A stretch of 41,304 nt of DNA from positions 1 through 41,304 of the forward strand of contig JAFYZY010000061.1 of the NCBI GenBank assembly GCA_017548485.1, read 5' to 3'. The DNA is from Oscillospiraceae bacterium (GTDB lineage Bacteria > Bacillota > Clostridia > Oscillospirales > Ruminococcaceae). Position 1 is the stretch's first letter; each line of letters starts with the position of its first letter. Of the stretch, positions 1 through 7,777 are shown piece after piece. The translations under genes were made by a program, and so were the position numbers. Under the pieces are notes generated by a model that was given only the letters and a program-made list of their open reading frames with translations, searched no databases and was not told the DNA's origin.

Positions 1-112
1 CAGGTACAAGCTCGTGACTTTCAGTCATGAGTAGTTGACCTTTACGCTTCTTAAAGACACATGAAAGACACTCATATAAATATCTGTTGCTAACTAAGCG
101 GCTAATCGAAAC

Positions 113-142
113 AAAAAAAGAAGGCCCGTAAAGGCCTCCTTC
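113..142 (-). terminator. Rho-independent terminator after the ATP-grasp gene
   Basis: Read on the minus strand, a roughly 10-bp stem (AGGCC/GGCCT core with an extended GAAGG/CTTC-type base and G-T pairs, loop TTTACG) is followed by seven T. It lies just past the stop codon of the gene ending at 156 and closes the minus-strand operon that begins near 5170. Confidence 0.85.
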
Positions 143-155
143 GATCCCGTTCTGT

Positions 156-1181
156 CTATTTACCGGGGAACTCGTCTCCCAGCAGCTCCCTGAATTTCGG
201 CTTTATCCCTGTCCTGTCAGGCTGCGTCTGCCCGTAGTTCTGGCACATATCGTATCCGGGAAGAGTATTTCCCTCCACCAGAACAGGTCCCTTCTCAGAA
301 ATGGCGACATCCCATCCGACGTATCTGACTTCCGGGACCACCATCGCCGCTCTCATGACCATATCTCTGGCCTCGGCGAACATGGGTATCTGGAATCCGT
401 GGAACACGGTCCCGGTCAGGTGATGTTTCTCGACAAGAGAGAAGCTTTTCTCATGATGCGCGTATCCTGAGATCACTCCGTTCTCATCGAGATTGGCGTG
501 GTACCCGCCGCTCGAGACATTATCCACTTCCTTGCCGCCTGCCCCTATCCTGACAAGAGCATACATCAGATGAGGCTTGCCGTCTTTTATGACCGTCGTC
601 ATTCTTATGGTATTGACGCTGTCCGGGCACAATTTGTCCATCTCGCTGTGCTGGACGATCGGTTCCTCAATACACCACATACCCGCTGCGTTCAGCTCTT
701 CGAACAGTTTATCAAGATCAGTATCTGTGTCTGTTCTGATCTTCCTGACTTCAAGCCCTCCGAAGCCTCCCGGGCATTTGGCAAAGAACACAGGGTGCCT
801 GGACACGAAGGATTTGAATCCTCCCTTTCCCGCCTCTCTGAGATCTATCCATTCCCTTCCCAGATAATCGCCGAAGGTCTTCAGAAATTCGATCTTGTCC
901 TCGAACAGTTTTCTCTTTTCCTGATCATCAAGGCGCAGCACGAGCATGTTGTTTTCCAGCATGGTCATATACGTGGAGCGCTTGGCCGGTCCTATGTTGA
1001 TGAAACCGAAATTATAGTAATCAAAATAGCCGACCCCGTACTTCAGGTAGCAGAACGCCATGTCCAGCAGTATGCACAGTCCGGGGACGTTCTTCTGCCT
1101 GCGCACGTTTTTTATTGTGTTCCTCAGCCTGGCAAGGCTGATATCTCTGAATCTTCCGAAAATGATCCTTAGTTTGCCCAT
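156..1181 (-). CDS. Sugar-transfer-associated-type ATP-grasp protein
   Basis: A 341-residue protein that I assign to the ATP-grasp superfamily, closest to the ATPgrasp_ST group found near polysaccharide genes. The C-terminal part carries the typical end of an ATP-grasp active site (GWDVAISEKGPVLVEGN, where Glu and Asn bind magnesium), and a glycine-rich GGFGGLEVRKI stretch lies in the middle. ATP-grasp enzymes join a carboxylate to an amine or thiol using ATP. The substrate here is unknown. The ATG is preceded by GAGGGACAG, and the stop codon of the upstream MFS gene lies inside this ribosome binding site, so the two are probably translationally coupled. It is the last gene of a four-gene minus-strand run. 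Family assignment is fairly safe; the role is not. Confidence 0.75.
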   Translation of the reverse strand: MGKLRIIFGRFRDISLARLRNTIKNVRRQKNVPGLCILLDMAFCYLKYGVGYFDYYNFGFINIGPAKRSTYMTMLENNMLVLRLDDQEKRKLFEDKIEFLKTFGDYLGREWIDLREAGKGGFKSFVSRHPVFFAKCPGGFGGLEVRKIRTDTDTDLDKLFEELNAAGMWCIEEPIVQHSEMDKLCPDSVNTIRMTTVIKDGKPHLMYALVRIGAGGKEVDNVSSGGYHANLDENGVISGYAHHEKSFSLVEKHHLTGTVFHGFQIPMFAEARDMVMRAAMVVPEVRYVGWDVAISEKGPVLVEGNTLPGYDMCQNYGQTQPDRTGIKPKFRELLGDEFPGK

Positions 1182-1188
1182 CTGTCCC

Positions 1189-2523
1189 TCAGTCCATATC
1201 GACGTCCAGCGCTTCCAGTCCCTTTGCCGCCTCCGGCCTGCTGTCTCCGTGTTTTACAAGAGTCATCGTGCACAGCGCCGCCAGCACGAACAGTGCGGAA
1301 TACGGGAACAGCGCCTTATATCCTATGTGATCGATCAGCCATCCTGAGGCGATCGGCGTGAACACCTGCGCGGCCATGGAGAAGGTGTAATAATAACCGG
1401 TAAACTTCCCTATATCGCTGCCTTTGCACATCTCGACCACCATCGGCAGTGAGTTGACGTTAATTGCTGCCCAGGCAACGCCTACCAGAGCAAACATCAC
1501 ATACAGCGCCGGAGTGAATTCCGATGTGATCAGCGTCACCACGAAGCCGGACGCAAAACAGGCGGCAAGCAGTATGCACCCCGCTATTATGGTCTTCTTC
1601 CTTCCGATGCGGCTCGCGATCATGCCTACCGGGATATATGAGACGATCGCTCCGGCTGTGCCTATAGTCAGGCACATGGAAGACTGTCCCAGCGCCATTC
1701 CCCACATCTCGGACGCGTATGTGGTGAACCATGTGGTGACGGCATTGTATCCGATGAACCAGAGAGATATCGAGACCAGTATGAACGCGAGGCTCTTCTT
1801 TACATCCGGAGGAAGCACTGCGTCCCCGCTCCCGTCATCTTCCGTGAGATTCTCTTCCGGGTGCGCAGCCTCATAATCCAGAAGCTCTCCATGCAGTTTG
1901 TTCTCATCCGTGGTGAAGAACAGCACCAGAACAGATATAACCATGAGCGCGGCAACTATAAGGAAGAGGTTCGTGTAATCCACATGGGCCAGAGACGCCG
2001 TCCTGCTCTTTGAATAGAGAAGGCCCGCGATGACGAGGTATATCGCGCCTCCGACAGCGCCCATCAGGTTGATCACCGCGTTCGCCTTGCTTCTGAGAGG
2101 TTTGGGGGTCACGTCCGGCATCAGCGCCACCGCAGGGCTCCTGTAGGTCCCCATGGAGATCAGAAGTCCTCCGAGACAGATTACGAATAACGTGATCTTA
2201 TACTGAGCGGGTTTTGCGAAATAACTGTTGTCCAGCATGGGAAGGAACTCCATGAAAACGACAGCCATCGCTGTTCCTATCATGATGAACGGCATTCTCC
2301 TGCCGAATCTGGTCGATGTCCTGTCCGAGATCGAGCCGAACAGAGGCAGCAGGAACAGCGCACAGACGTTGTCCGCAGCCATTATCACTCCAGATATCAC
2401 AGAATCCAGACCGAAGGTCTTTTTGAGGATAAGGGGGATGACATTGTCGTACATCTGCCAGAATGCACAGATGGAAAGGAATGCCAGACCTATAAGAAAC
2501 GTCCTCTTGTAGTTGAGTTTCAT
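1189..2523 (-). CDS. MFS transporter, SLC45/GPH-like
   Basis: A 444-residue integral membrane protein with about twelve hydrophobic segments and two cytoplasmic loops of major facilitator type (SDRTSTRFGRRMPF after helix 2 and ASRIGRKKTI in the second half). The first motif resembles the glycoside-pentoside-hexuronide/SLC45-like branch common in Clostridia. An in-frame upstream ATG at 2622 exists, but the ATG at 2523 has the ribosome binding site (AGGAGGTTCAC) and begins the usual MKLNYKRTFLIG transporter N-terminus, so I chose it. A large central loop around residues 210-240 separates the two six-helix halves. It is 62 bases from the amidohydrolase upstream and abuts the ATP-grasp gene downstream. 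It probably imports or exports a substrate or product of the neighbouring hydrolases; the substrate cannot be read from sequence. Confidence 0.85.
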   Translation of the reverse strand: MKLNYKRTFLIGLAFLSICAFWQMYDNVIPLILKKTFGLDSVISGVIMAADNVCALFLLPLFGSISDRTSTRFGRRMPFIMIGTAMAVVFMEFLPMLDNSYFAKPAQYKITLFVICLGGLLISMGTYRSPAVALMPDVTPKPLRSKANAVINLMGAVGGAIYLVIAGLLYSKSRTASLAHVDYTNLFLIVAALMVISVLVLFFTTDENKLHGELLDYEAAHPEENLTEDDGSGDAVLPPDVKKSLAFILVSISLWFIGYNAVTTWFTTYASEMWGMALGQSSMCLTIGTAGAIVSYIPVGMIASRIGRKKTIIAGCILLAACFASGFVVTLITSEFTPALYVMFALVGVAWAAINVNSLPMVVEMCKGSDIGKFTGYYYTFSMAAQVFTPIASGWLIDHIGYKALFPYSALFVLAALCTMTLVKHGDSRPEAAKGLEALDVDMD

Positions 2524-2585
2524 GTGAACCTCCTGTTGTGTTGGTCTTGTCACTATTATATCTTCCCCTGGGGGACAAAACAGGA

Positions 2586-4190
2586 TCAGAAGACCCTGTT
2601 TCCTCCGAGCCAGGTACTGCATATCTCTATATCCTTTATCGCATAGGGATCGGTCTCAAACGGGTCCGCTCCGAGCACCGTGAAATCTGCCAGCATACCT
2701 GGAGCTATCTTTCCCTTGATCTTTTCCTCATACCCGGAATACGCACCCGCCGATGTGAAACTGTCCAGGGCTTCTTTTACGGAAAAAGCCTGATCCGGAA
2801 GATAAGGCCCCGTCCCGTCGACAGACGTCCTTGTGACGGCGCACTGTATCCCCTTCATGACATCGGGGTATTCCACAGGGCAGTCGGATCCGTTGGAGAC
2901 GTTGACCCCGCTGTCCAGCAGTGTCTTCCAGGAGTAGCTCGTCGCCGCGATATCTTCAGGGACAAGCGCTTCCACTATGTGATTGTCATAATCCAGGAAC
3001 ACAGACTGGGCATACACGCACAGGCCGAGCTCCGCTATCCTTCTGAGCTGATCCGCCCGGCTCACCTGGCAGTGTACGATGCCGTCTCTCCTGTTTCCGG
3101 GATACATCTTTCTGGCATACTCGAACGCGTCAAGTACCTGATCGAGCGCTCCGTCTCCTATGGCGTGCACGACAGCGTTCATCCCCTTTGATGCGGCGAG
3201 GCATATCAGATCCCTCATTTCTCCGTCGGAATGTATGAGGATCCCCTTTTCATCAGTTCCCGGATAACTGACTGAAAGCCTGGCGGTGCGGCTACCCAGC
3301 GATCCGTCGGCCAGCGCCTTGAGAGGCCCTGTACGGAACAGTCTGTCTGTGTCTTCCCTGATCCCTCCGCGTTCAGTAAAGTCCTCCAGTTCGGCGGTAC
3401 CGGGCCGGTAGCACTGTTCCAGCGCTCTGACGGTCAGCTCCCCTGAATCTTCGAGCTCGCAGTATGCCCTGTTTACCAGCAGAGGATCCAGTCCCGGAAA
3501 AACGCCGTAGTCATCAGTCTGCACGCTCGTGATCCCGTAACTGTTCACCTTTGCAGCCGCTTCTCTGAGCATTCTTTTTATATCGTTTATATCCGGCATG
3601 GGAACGACCGCTGCCGCAAGATCTATCGCGTTCTCGTAAAGCCTTCCGTCCGGGACGCCGTAAATAGACCTGCCTATGCTCCCTCCGTCCGGATCTTCTG
3701 TATCTGCCGTTATTCCGGCAGCCTTCAGCGCCGGTGTATTCAGAACGCTGCAGTGCCCGCAGGTCCTTGTGATCATGATCGGGACCGTGTCAGACACTTC
3801 ATCCAGATCGTTCCGGTCCGGCATGCGGTCAGTATCGCTGAAGTAATCCTGATTCCAGCCTCTTCCCAGCAGCCATCCGCTGCTTTCGGGATCCATTCTT
3901 ACTAGGAACTCTCTGAGATGATCCTTGAGTTCCTCCAGGCTTCCGGTATGCGCGGTAAGATCGGCGCCAGTCAGCGTCTTCCCGTAATTCAGGAGATGCA
4001 TGTGGGAATCGTTGAACCCTGGGCACACGAACTTTCCTTCCAGGTCATGCATCTCAACGTCGGGATCCGGCATATCGGGTATCCCGTCCCACACACCAGT
4101 GAAGATCCCGTCTTCCACCGCGAAAGCACCGCGCAGCGGAAGTTCCCCTGTATACACCCTGCAGTTGTAGAATACTTTTTTTCTGCTCAT
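2586..4190 (-). CDS. YtcJ-type metal-dependent amidohydrolase
   Basis: A 534-residue amidohydrolase-superfamily protein of the YtcJ / N-substituted formamide deformylase type. The N-terminal beta domain runs into the metal-binding HxH (His63, His65 in GFNDSHMHL). Further landmarks are GRGWNQDYF, HAIGDGALDQVLDAFE with its metal-ligand His, HCQVSRADQLRRI, and the late GSDCPVEYPDVMKG with the catalytic Asp. The C-terminus (KGKIAPGMLADFTVLGADPF) is the usual closing beta domain. Members hydrolyse amide or formamide bonds; the natural substrate is unknown. It overlaps the upstream esterase by four bases (ATGA), so the two are co-translated. Length and motifs are complete, with no sign of decay. 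Confidence 0.88.
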   Translation of the reverse strand: MSRKKVFYNCRVYTGELPLRGAFAVEDGIFTGVWDGIPDMPDPDVEMHDLEGKFVCPGFNDSHMHLLNYGKTLTGADLTAHTGSLEELKDHLREFLVRMDPESSGWLLGRGWNQDYFSDTDRMPDRNDLDEVSDTVPIMITRTCGHCSVLNTPALKAAGITADTEDPDGGSIGRSIYGVPDGRLYENAIDLAAAVVPMPDINDIKRMLREAAAKVNSYGITSVQTDDYGVFPGLDPLLVNRAYCELEDSGELTVRALEQCYRPGTAELEDFTERGGIREDTDRLFRTGPLKALADGSLGSRTARLSVSYPGTDEKGILIHSDGEMRDLICLAASKGMNAVVHAIGDGALDQVLDAFEYARKMYPGNRRDGIVHCQVSRADQLRRIAELGLCVYAQSVFLDYDNHIVEALVPEDIAATSYSWKTLLDSGVNVSNGSDCPVEYPDVMKGIQCAVTRTSVDGTGPYLPDQAFSVKEALDSFTSAGAYSGYEEKIKGKIAPGMLADFTVLGADPFETDPYAIKDIEICSTWLGGNRVF

Positions 4191-5170
4191 TCGTTCTCAG
4201 CCCTGTAGTTGTCCAAAGCGTAGCGGAAAGAATTCTTAAGGAAGCGCCTGGCATCCCTCGCCGGCTTCGTCGCGTACGCTATCATATCGAATCCGTGGAA
4301 GCATCCCTCGAATTCCCGGAAGAACACCTGTACTCCGGCCTTTCTCAGCTTTTCCACGTACTGCTCCGTCTCCGCGCGGAAAGGATCTATCGTTCCCACG
4401 AAAGTGCAGGCCGGAGGCATTCCTCTGAGGTCCTCCTCCCTTGCCGGCGCTGCGTAGCTGGGAATGTCACCGCCTTTAGGATAACCGGCAAGATACAGAT
4501 CCCATCCAGCCCTGTTGGAGCGCGTGTTCCACACCGGCGCGTCATTGTCGCTTGACGTCTCGGTCTCCCTGTCATCCAGCATGGGATAGAGAGGCATCTG
4601 GAAGGCGATATTCACCATCCCGTCATCTCTAGCTCTGAGACAGACCGCGGCGGTGAGGCCTCCTCCCGCGCTGTCTCCTCCGACCATGATCCTGTTTCTG
4701 TCTATGCCCAGCTCATCCGCATTCTGCACCATCCAGTACAGCGCCAGACAGCAGTCGCTCAGGGCAGCGGGATACGGTGCCTCTGTGGAACGCGTGTAAT
4801 CGGGGATGACAGCCGTGCACTCTCCGTCCGTACAGAAGATGTCGGCAAACAGATGGTCCTGCTCGGGAACTCCGGTGGCATAACCGCCTCCGTGCAGCCA
4901 GAGCAGTCCCGCAGCGTCAGTCCTGCGCTTTTCAGTGTTTTTGGCTCTGCACACCAGTACCCTCAGATCTGTACCGTCACCTCTCGGAATGAACCGTTCT
5001 TCGGCATCGGTATGGACCGGAGCCCATCTGCCTCTGATCAGTCTGTCCTCCGCCATATTGGTCTTGCGGAAAAGTTCTTCGTCCTGATATGGCCTGACTC
5101 TCCTGAAAGCAGCGCCGATCCTGCGCATGCTCTCGTTTATATCGGTATCTTTTATCCTGTACTCTGCCAA
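4187..5170 (-). CDS. Alpha/beta hydrolase, hormone-sensitive-lipase family
   Basis: A 327-residue esterase/lipase with the two HSL signatures: the oxyanion-hole HGGGY (about residues 93-97) and the nucleophile motif GGDSAGG (Ser about 167). The acid is probably Asp in GTIDPFRAET and the base His in EGCFHGFDM. It should hydrolyse small carboxylic esters in the cytoplasm; no signal peptide is seen. The start was set by the ribosome binding site: AAAGGAGA sits 9 bases before a TTG at 5170. A TTG eight codons further upstream (5194) is in frame but lies before this site. It is the first gene of the minus-strand run with the amidohydrolase (4-base overlap), transporter and ATP-grasp protein. Confidence 0.85.
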   Translation of the reverse strand: MAEYRIKDTDINESMRRIGAAFRRVRPYQDEELFRKTNMAEDRLIRGRWAPVHTDAEERFIPRGDGTDLRVLVCRAKNTEKRRTDAAGLLWLHGGGYATGVPEQDHLFADIFCTDGECTAVIPDYTRSTEAPYPAALSDCCLALYWMVQNADELGIDRNRIMVGGDSAGGGLTAAVCLRARDDGMVNIAFQMPLYPMLDDRETETSSDNDAPVWNTRSNRAGWDLYLAGYPKGGDIPSYAAPAREEDLRGMPPACTFVGTIDPFRAETEQYVEKLRKAGVQVFFREFEGCFHGFDMIAYATKPARDARRFLKNSFRYALDNYRAENE

Positions 5171-5249
5171 CTGGACCGGTCTCCTTTCGTACAAGACTAT
5201 ATTAGCACATGCCGTTTCGCTCGTGTATTAATCTGAATGCCGGATACGG

Positions 5250-5281
5250 AAAGACCTGAGATGCGCCGCCGCACTCAGGTC
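5250..5281 (-). terminator. Probable terminator after rocB-like gene
   Basis: On the minus strand an 8-bp perfect stem (GACCTGAG/CTCAGGTC) encloses a GC-rich loop and is followed by TTTCC. The T tract is short, so termination may be partial. It lies between the RocB-like gene and the esterase operon. Confidence 0.5.
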
Positions 5282-5289
5282 CGTTTCAG

Positions 5290-6777
5290 TTATCCAAGTA
5301 GACTCAGGAGCAGTTCCCACGTCAGATTGGGCAGTTTTTCAAAACTGTATTCCATGTCGACGCGTTCGGTAAACATGTGCGCGTCTTTTCCGTATGTCCC
5401 CAGATTGACCAGCGGAACGTCTCCCAGAAGACTGACGAAACTGGCATCTGATATGAACGGATAATACGTTCTCACCGGGATCCCGAGCCGCGATGCGGCA
5501 GTTCCCAGTTCGGAAGCCGGATCAACGGTGACGGGAGGATAGCTGATTCCCGCCATGAATACCAGAACTGTCGGGACCATGTTCCGGTCCATTCCGCGGA
5601 GCCTTGCCGCTTCCGACAGCCAGAATTCTCTTATGTCAGTACCCGGAGCGGCTTCTCTGATATCCGATCCGACGGTCTGCGCATACTCGCTGAGCGTCAT
5701 TACTCTGGGTCCAAACTCTTCTTCCATCCCGGAGAAAGCTCTTCTGTTTCTGTAGAAACATTTCTTTGCCTGCGAGACTTTTACAGCCGCTTTTCTGACC
5801 GCTTTCTCCACCTCATCCTTGAATACCGAGAGGATCTCGTCTTCAGTCTTTTTCAGCGAGAACCAGTTGAAATATGCATAGGCGCTCTCGGCAGTCTGGA
5901 CGCTGTATGTCTGCTTTGTGTCGCTCTGCTTGAGGCTTACCGGAGGCTGTGTGACTTCCCCGAGATCCTCTTCGCAGAGATCCGTGTTGTAGTCTATTTC
6001 GGACACGATCTCCGATATCATCAGGTTCGGGTCCAGGCTGCTGAACACCTGTCCGACATGACTGCTTCTTCCGAAAGCCATGGCGCAGGGCAGGTACTTT
6101 CCTATGGTCCCGAGATAGGCTGCAGGTTCAACGGAACTGTAGTCGGCGCATACCGCAGCTGTTATCCTGATGTTTCTGTCTTCCGCCATCTTCCTTATGA
6201 ACTTCATCGAGGTGATCGCCCCGTGGGAATCCCCCTCTTCGTCACACTCAAACAGCGCGATCAGAGCGCCTTTAAGCTCCGTTCTGTTCCGTGAGAAGTG
6301 CTTCAGAACATACAGACAGCTGGCTACTCCCGCCTTCATGTCCAGTGCGCCGCGTCCGAACATATATCTGCCGCTGTCTATATCCTCTGCGACGGTCTCG
6401 CCGCAGATATCTCTCAGCGCTTCACTGAGTTCAGCAGGTCTCGTCGCCAAAGGTTCCAGCACACCGTAATCGGAAGTTTCCACGGTGTCGATATGACCCA
6501 TCAGCATGACAGCGTCCCTCGGTCTGTCAGGAAGCTCGCCGGCAAGTTTCGGCTCTATGACTGCGACGACGCTGCTCCGCCTCAGTGTGTCATTCTCTGT
6601 CGGGACGAGGAAGAGGTCTCCGGGATGATCTTTAAAGTAATCCCAGCCCATCATCATATCTCTGATATGCTCCGCGAGAGCCTGTTCACCTACGTCGCTT
6701 CCAACGACGCTTCCTATGCCGACCAGTTCTTCTGTAAGCGCTTTCTGCTCTTCAAAACAGTCAAAATAGCTGCCCAT
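5290..6777 (-). CDS. rocB: RocB-family M20 metallopeptidase
   Basis: A 495-residue M20-type zinc peptidase matching the RocB (arginine utilisation) subfamily, which is longer than typical M20 enzymes. Metal-binding landmarks are in order: GHIDTVE (His95, Asp97), GRGALDMKAGVA (bridging Asp), ECDEEGDSHGA (catalytic Glu pair), and a C-terminal His in YGKDAHMFTERVD. RocB in Bacillus belongs to an arginine catabolic regulon, but its exact reaction is not established; hydrolysis of an N-acyl amino acid or small peptide is the family expectation. The ATG has a CCGGAG site. Only about 25 bases separate it from the terminator of the upstream tRNA gene, which leaves no room for its own promoter. No other roc genes are in the window. 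Confidence 0.82.
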   Translation of the reverse strand: MGSYFDCFEEQKALTEELVGIGSVVGSDVGEQALAEHIRDMMMGWDYFKDHPGDLFLVPTENDTLRRSSVVAVIEPKLAGELPDRPRDAVMLMGHIDTVETSDYGVLEPLATRPAELSEALRDICGETVAEDIDSGRYMFGRGALDMKAGVASCLYVLKHFSRNRTELKGALIALFECDEEGDSHGAITSMKFIRKMAEDRNIRITAAVCADYSSVEPAAYLGTIGKYLPCAMAFGRSSHVGQVFSSLDPNLMISEIVSEIDYNTDLCEEDLGEVTQPPVSLKQSDTKQTYSVQTAESAYAYFNWFSLKKTEDEILSVFKDEVEKAVRKAAVKVSQAKKCFYRNRRAFSGMEEEFGPRVMTLSEYAQTVGSDIREAAPGTDIREFWLSEAARLRGMDRNMVPTVLVFMAGISYPPVTVDPASELGTAASRLGIPVRTYYPFISDASFVSLLGDVPLVNLGTYGKDAHMFTERVDMEYSFEKLPNLTWELLLSLLG

Positions 6778-6802
6778 TGTAAACTCCGGAACAAACGCGA
6801 TA

Positions 6803-6827
6803 AAAGAAAAACCGCACCGAAGTGCGG
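6803..6827 (-). terminator. Terminator of the tRNA-Leu gene
   Basis: On the minus strand CCGCAC-TTCG-GTGCGG forms a perfect 6-bp stem with a stable TTCG tetraloop, followed by TTTTTCTTTT. It begins 9 bases after the tRNA CCA end and ends 25 bases before the rocB-like start codon. Confidence 0.92.
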
Positions 6828-6836
6828 TATAAGATC

Positions 6837-6920
6837 TGGTGCGAGTGACGAGACTTGAACTCGTACGTCATGGACACACGCCCCTCAAACGTGCCTGTCT
6901 GCCTATTCCAGCACACTCGC
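6837..6920 (-). tRNA. tRNA-Leu (anticodon GAG)
   Basis: The minus strand folds as a class II tRNA. The acceptor stem is GCGAGTG/CACTCGC with discriminator A and an encoded CCA end. The anticodon stem is CACGT/GCGTG around the loop TTGAGGG, giving anticodon GAG, which reads CUC and CUU. The variable arm is long (GTC-CAT-GAC) as expected for leucine, and the T arm is ACGAG-TTCAAGT-CTCGT. It has its own promoter and terminator, and lies between a divergent hydrolase gene and the rocB-like gene. Confidence 0.95.
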
Positions 6921-6933
6921 AGTTGCAAATAGT

Positions 6934-6962
6934 ATTCTAACAAACCGCTTTTTTATTGTCAA
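6934..6962 (-). promoter_or_regulatory. Promoter of tRNA-Leu
   Basis: On the minus strand TTGACA (6957-6962) and TAGAAT (6934-6939) are separated by exactly 17 bases. This is a near-perfect housekeeping sigma promoter, and the expected start site is a few bases before the tRNA 5' end at 6920. Confidence 0.88.
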
Positions 6963-6995
6963 TCGGTATTTGGACTTCTTTCCGCGGCGTGCATA

Positions 6996-7024
6996 TTGAT
7001 TAACTGCCGGTTCTGATTTATCCT
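6996..7024 (+). promoter_or_regulatory. Possible promoter of the small alpha/beta hydrolase
   Basis: TTGATT (6996-7001) and TATCCT (7019-7024) are spaced by 17 bases, about 40 bases before the start codon at 7065. The -10 matches consensus at only four of six positions. Confidence 0.4.
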
Positions 7025-7064
7025 TTTTCTAAAGAAAAAAACAATCTGCAGGGAGGAACATGAG

Positions 7065-7724
7065 ATGATTCAGCATGTCAATGGCATAGACCTTTTCTAT
7101 GAAGTGAAGGGCACCGGCGATCCGCTTCTGATGGTGCACGGAAACAGCGAGGATCATACTATATTCGATGAGGCGGCGGAGGTCCTGAAGGACAGATTCA
7201 CGGTATATCTCGTAGACTCCAGGGACCACGGTCAGAGCACGAAGGTCAGCGACCTTCATTACAGCGACATGGCCGACGACCTGCTGGTCTTCCTCAACGA
7301 CCTTGATCTTAAGAACGTGACCTTCTACGGATTCAGCGACGGCGGGATACTCGGACTCCTTCTCGCTCAGAAGACAGACCGGATCAGCAGACTGATAGTG
7401 AGCGGCGCGAACATGACACCGGACGGCGTCAAGGGCAGCCTCAAGCTTCTCGTGAAGTTCCTGTATTTCTTCTCCAGAGACAGCAAACTCAAAATGATAC
7501 TGAACGAGCCGCACATCACCGCAGAAGAGCTCTCGTCCATAAAGATCCCCACCACGGTGATCGCCGGAGAGAAGGACCTAGTGCTTAAGAGAGAGACGGA
7601 AGCGATCGCTGTCGCCATCCCCGGAGCCAGACTCAGGATCCTCAAGGGAGAGGGACACGGTAGCTATATCGTTCACAAGACTGCCATAGCGGATCTCATC
7701 CTGGAGGAGACCTCCCAAAACTGA
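7065..7724 (+). CDS. Small alpha/beta hydrolase
   Basis: A 219-residue alpha/beta hydrolase of the short PF00561/PF12697 type without a lid domain. Landmarks are the oxyanion region MVHGNSED (residues 23-30), DSRDHGQS, the nucleophile elbow GFSDGG (Ser91), Asp171 in AGEKD and His198 in GEGHGSY, so the triad is complete. No signal peptide is present, so it should act in the cytoplasm on a small ester or related substrate that cannot be named. The ATG at 7065 lies 8 bases after GGGAGG. An overlapping ATG at 7060 opens only a two-codon frame. It is a single-gene unit with its own terminator and is convergent with rmuC. Confidence 0.85.
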   Translation: MIQHVNGIDLFYEVKGTGDPLLMVHGNSEDHTIFDEAAEVLKDRFTVYLVDSRDHGQSTKVSDLHYSDMADDLLVFLNDLDLKNVTFYGFSDGGILGLLLAQKTDRISRLIVSGANMTPDGVKGSLKLLVKFLYFFSRDSKLKMILNEPHITAEELSSIKIPTTVIAGEKDLVLKRETEAIAVAIPGARLRILKGEGHGSYIVHKTAIADLILEETSQN

Positions 7725-7739
7725 TATCTGTCACCATAC

Positions 7740-7777
7740 AGCCGTCGCGGTCAGCTGACTGCGGCGGCTTCTTTTTG
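7740..7777 (+). terminator. Terminator after the small alpha/beta hydrolase
   Basis: A long stem of about 12 pairs (AGCCGTCGCGGT paired with its downstream complement, with two G-T pairs, around a CAGCTG apex) is followed by TTCTTTTTG on the plus strand, one base before the end of the convergent rmuC gene. Confidence 0.85.

Noticed and set aside
11-31. Hairpin CTCGTGACT-TTC-AGTCATGAG at the left edge
   Set aside because: It is a 9-bp stem with one G-T pair but no T tract and no gene context, because the window starts here. It cannot be assigned a role.
7060-7068. ATG-AGA-TGA mini-frame overlapping the hydrolase start, with a similar ATG-ATC-ACA-TGA before rmuC (near 9079)
   Set aside because: In both cases the first ATG is too close to the ribosome binding site and the second ATG has ideal spacing, so coincidence is more likely than a start-stop control element.
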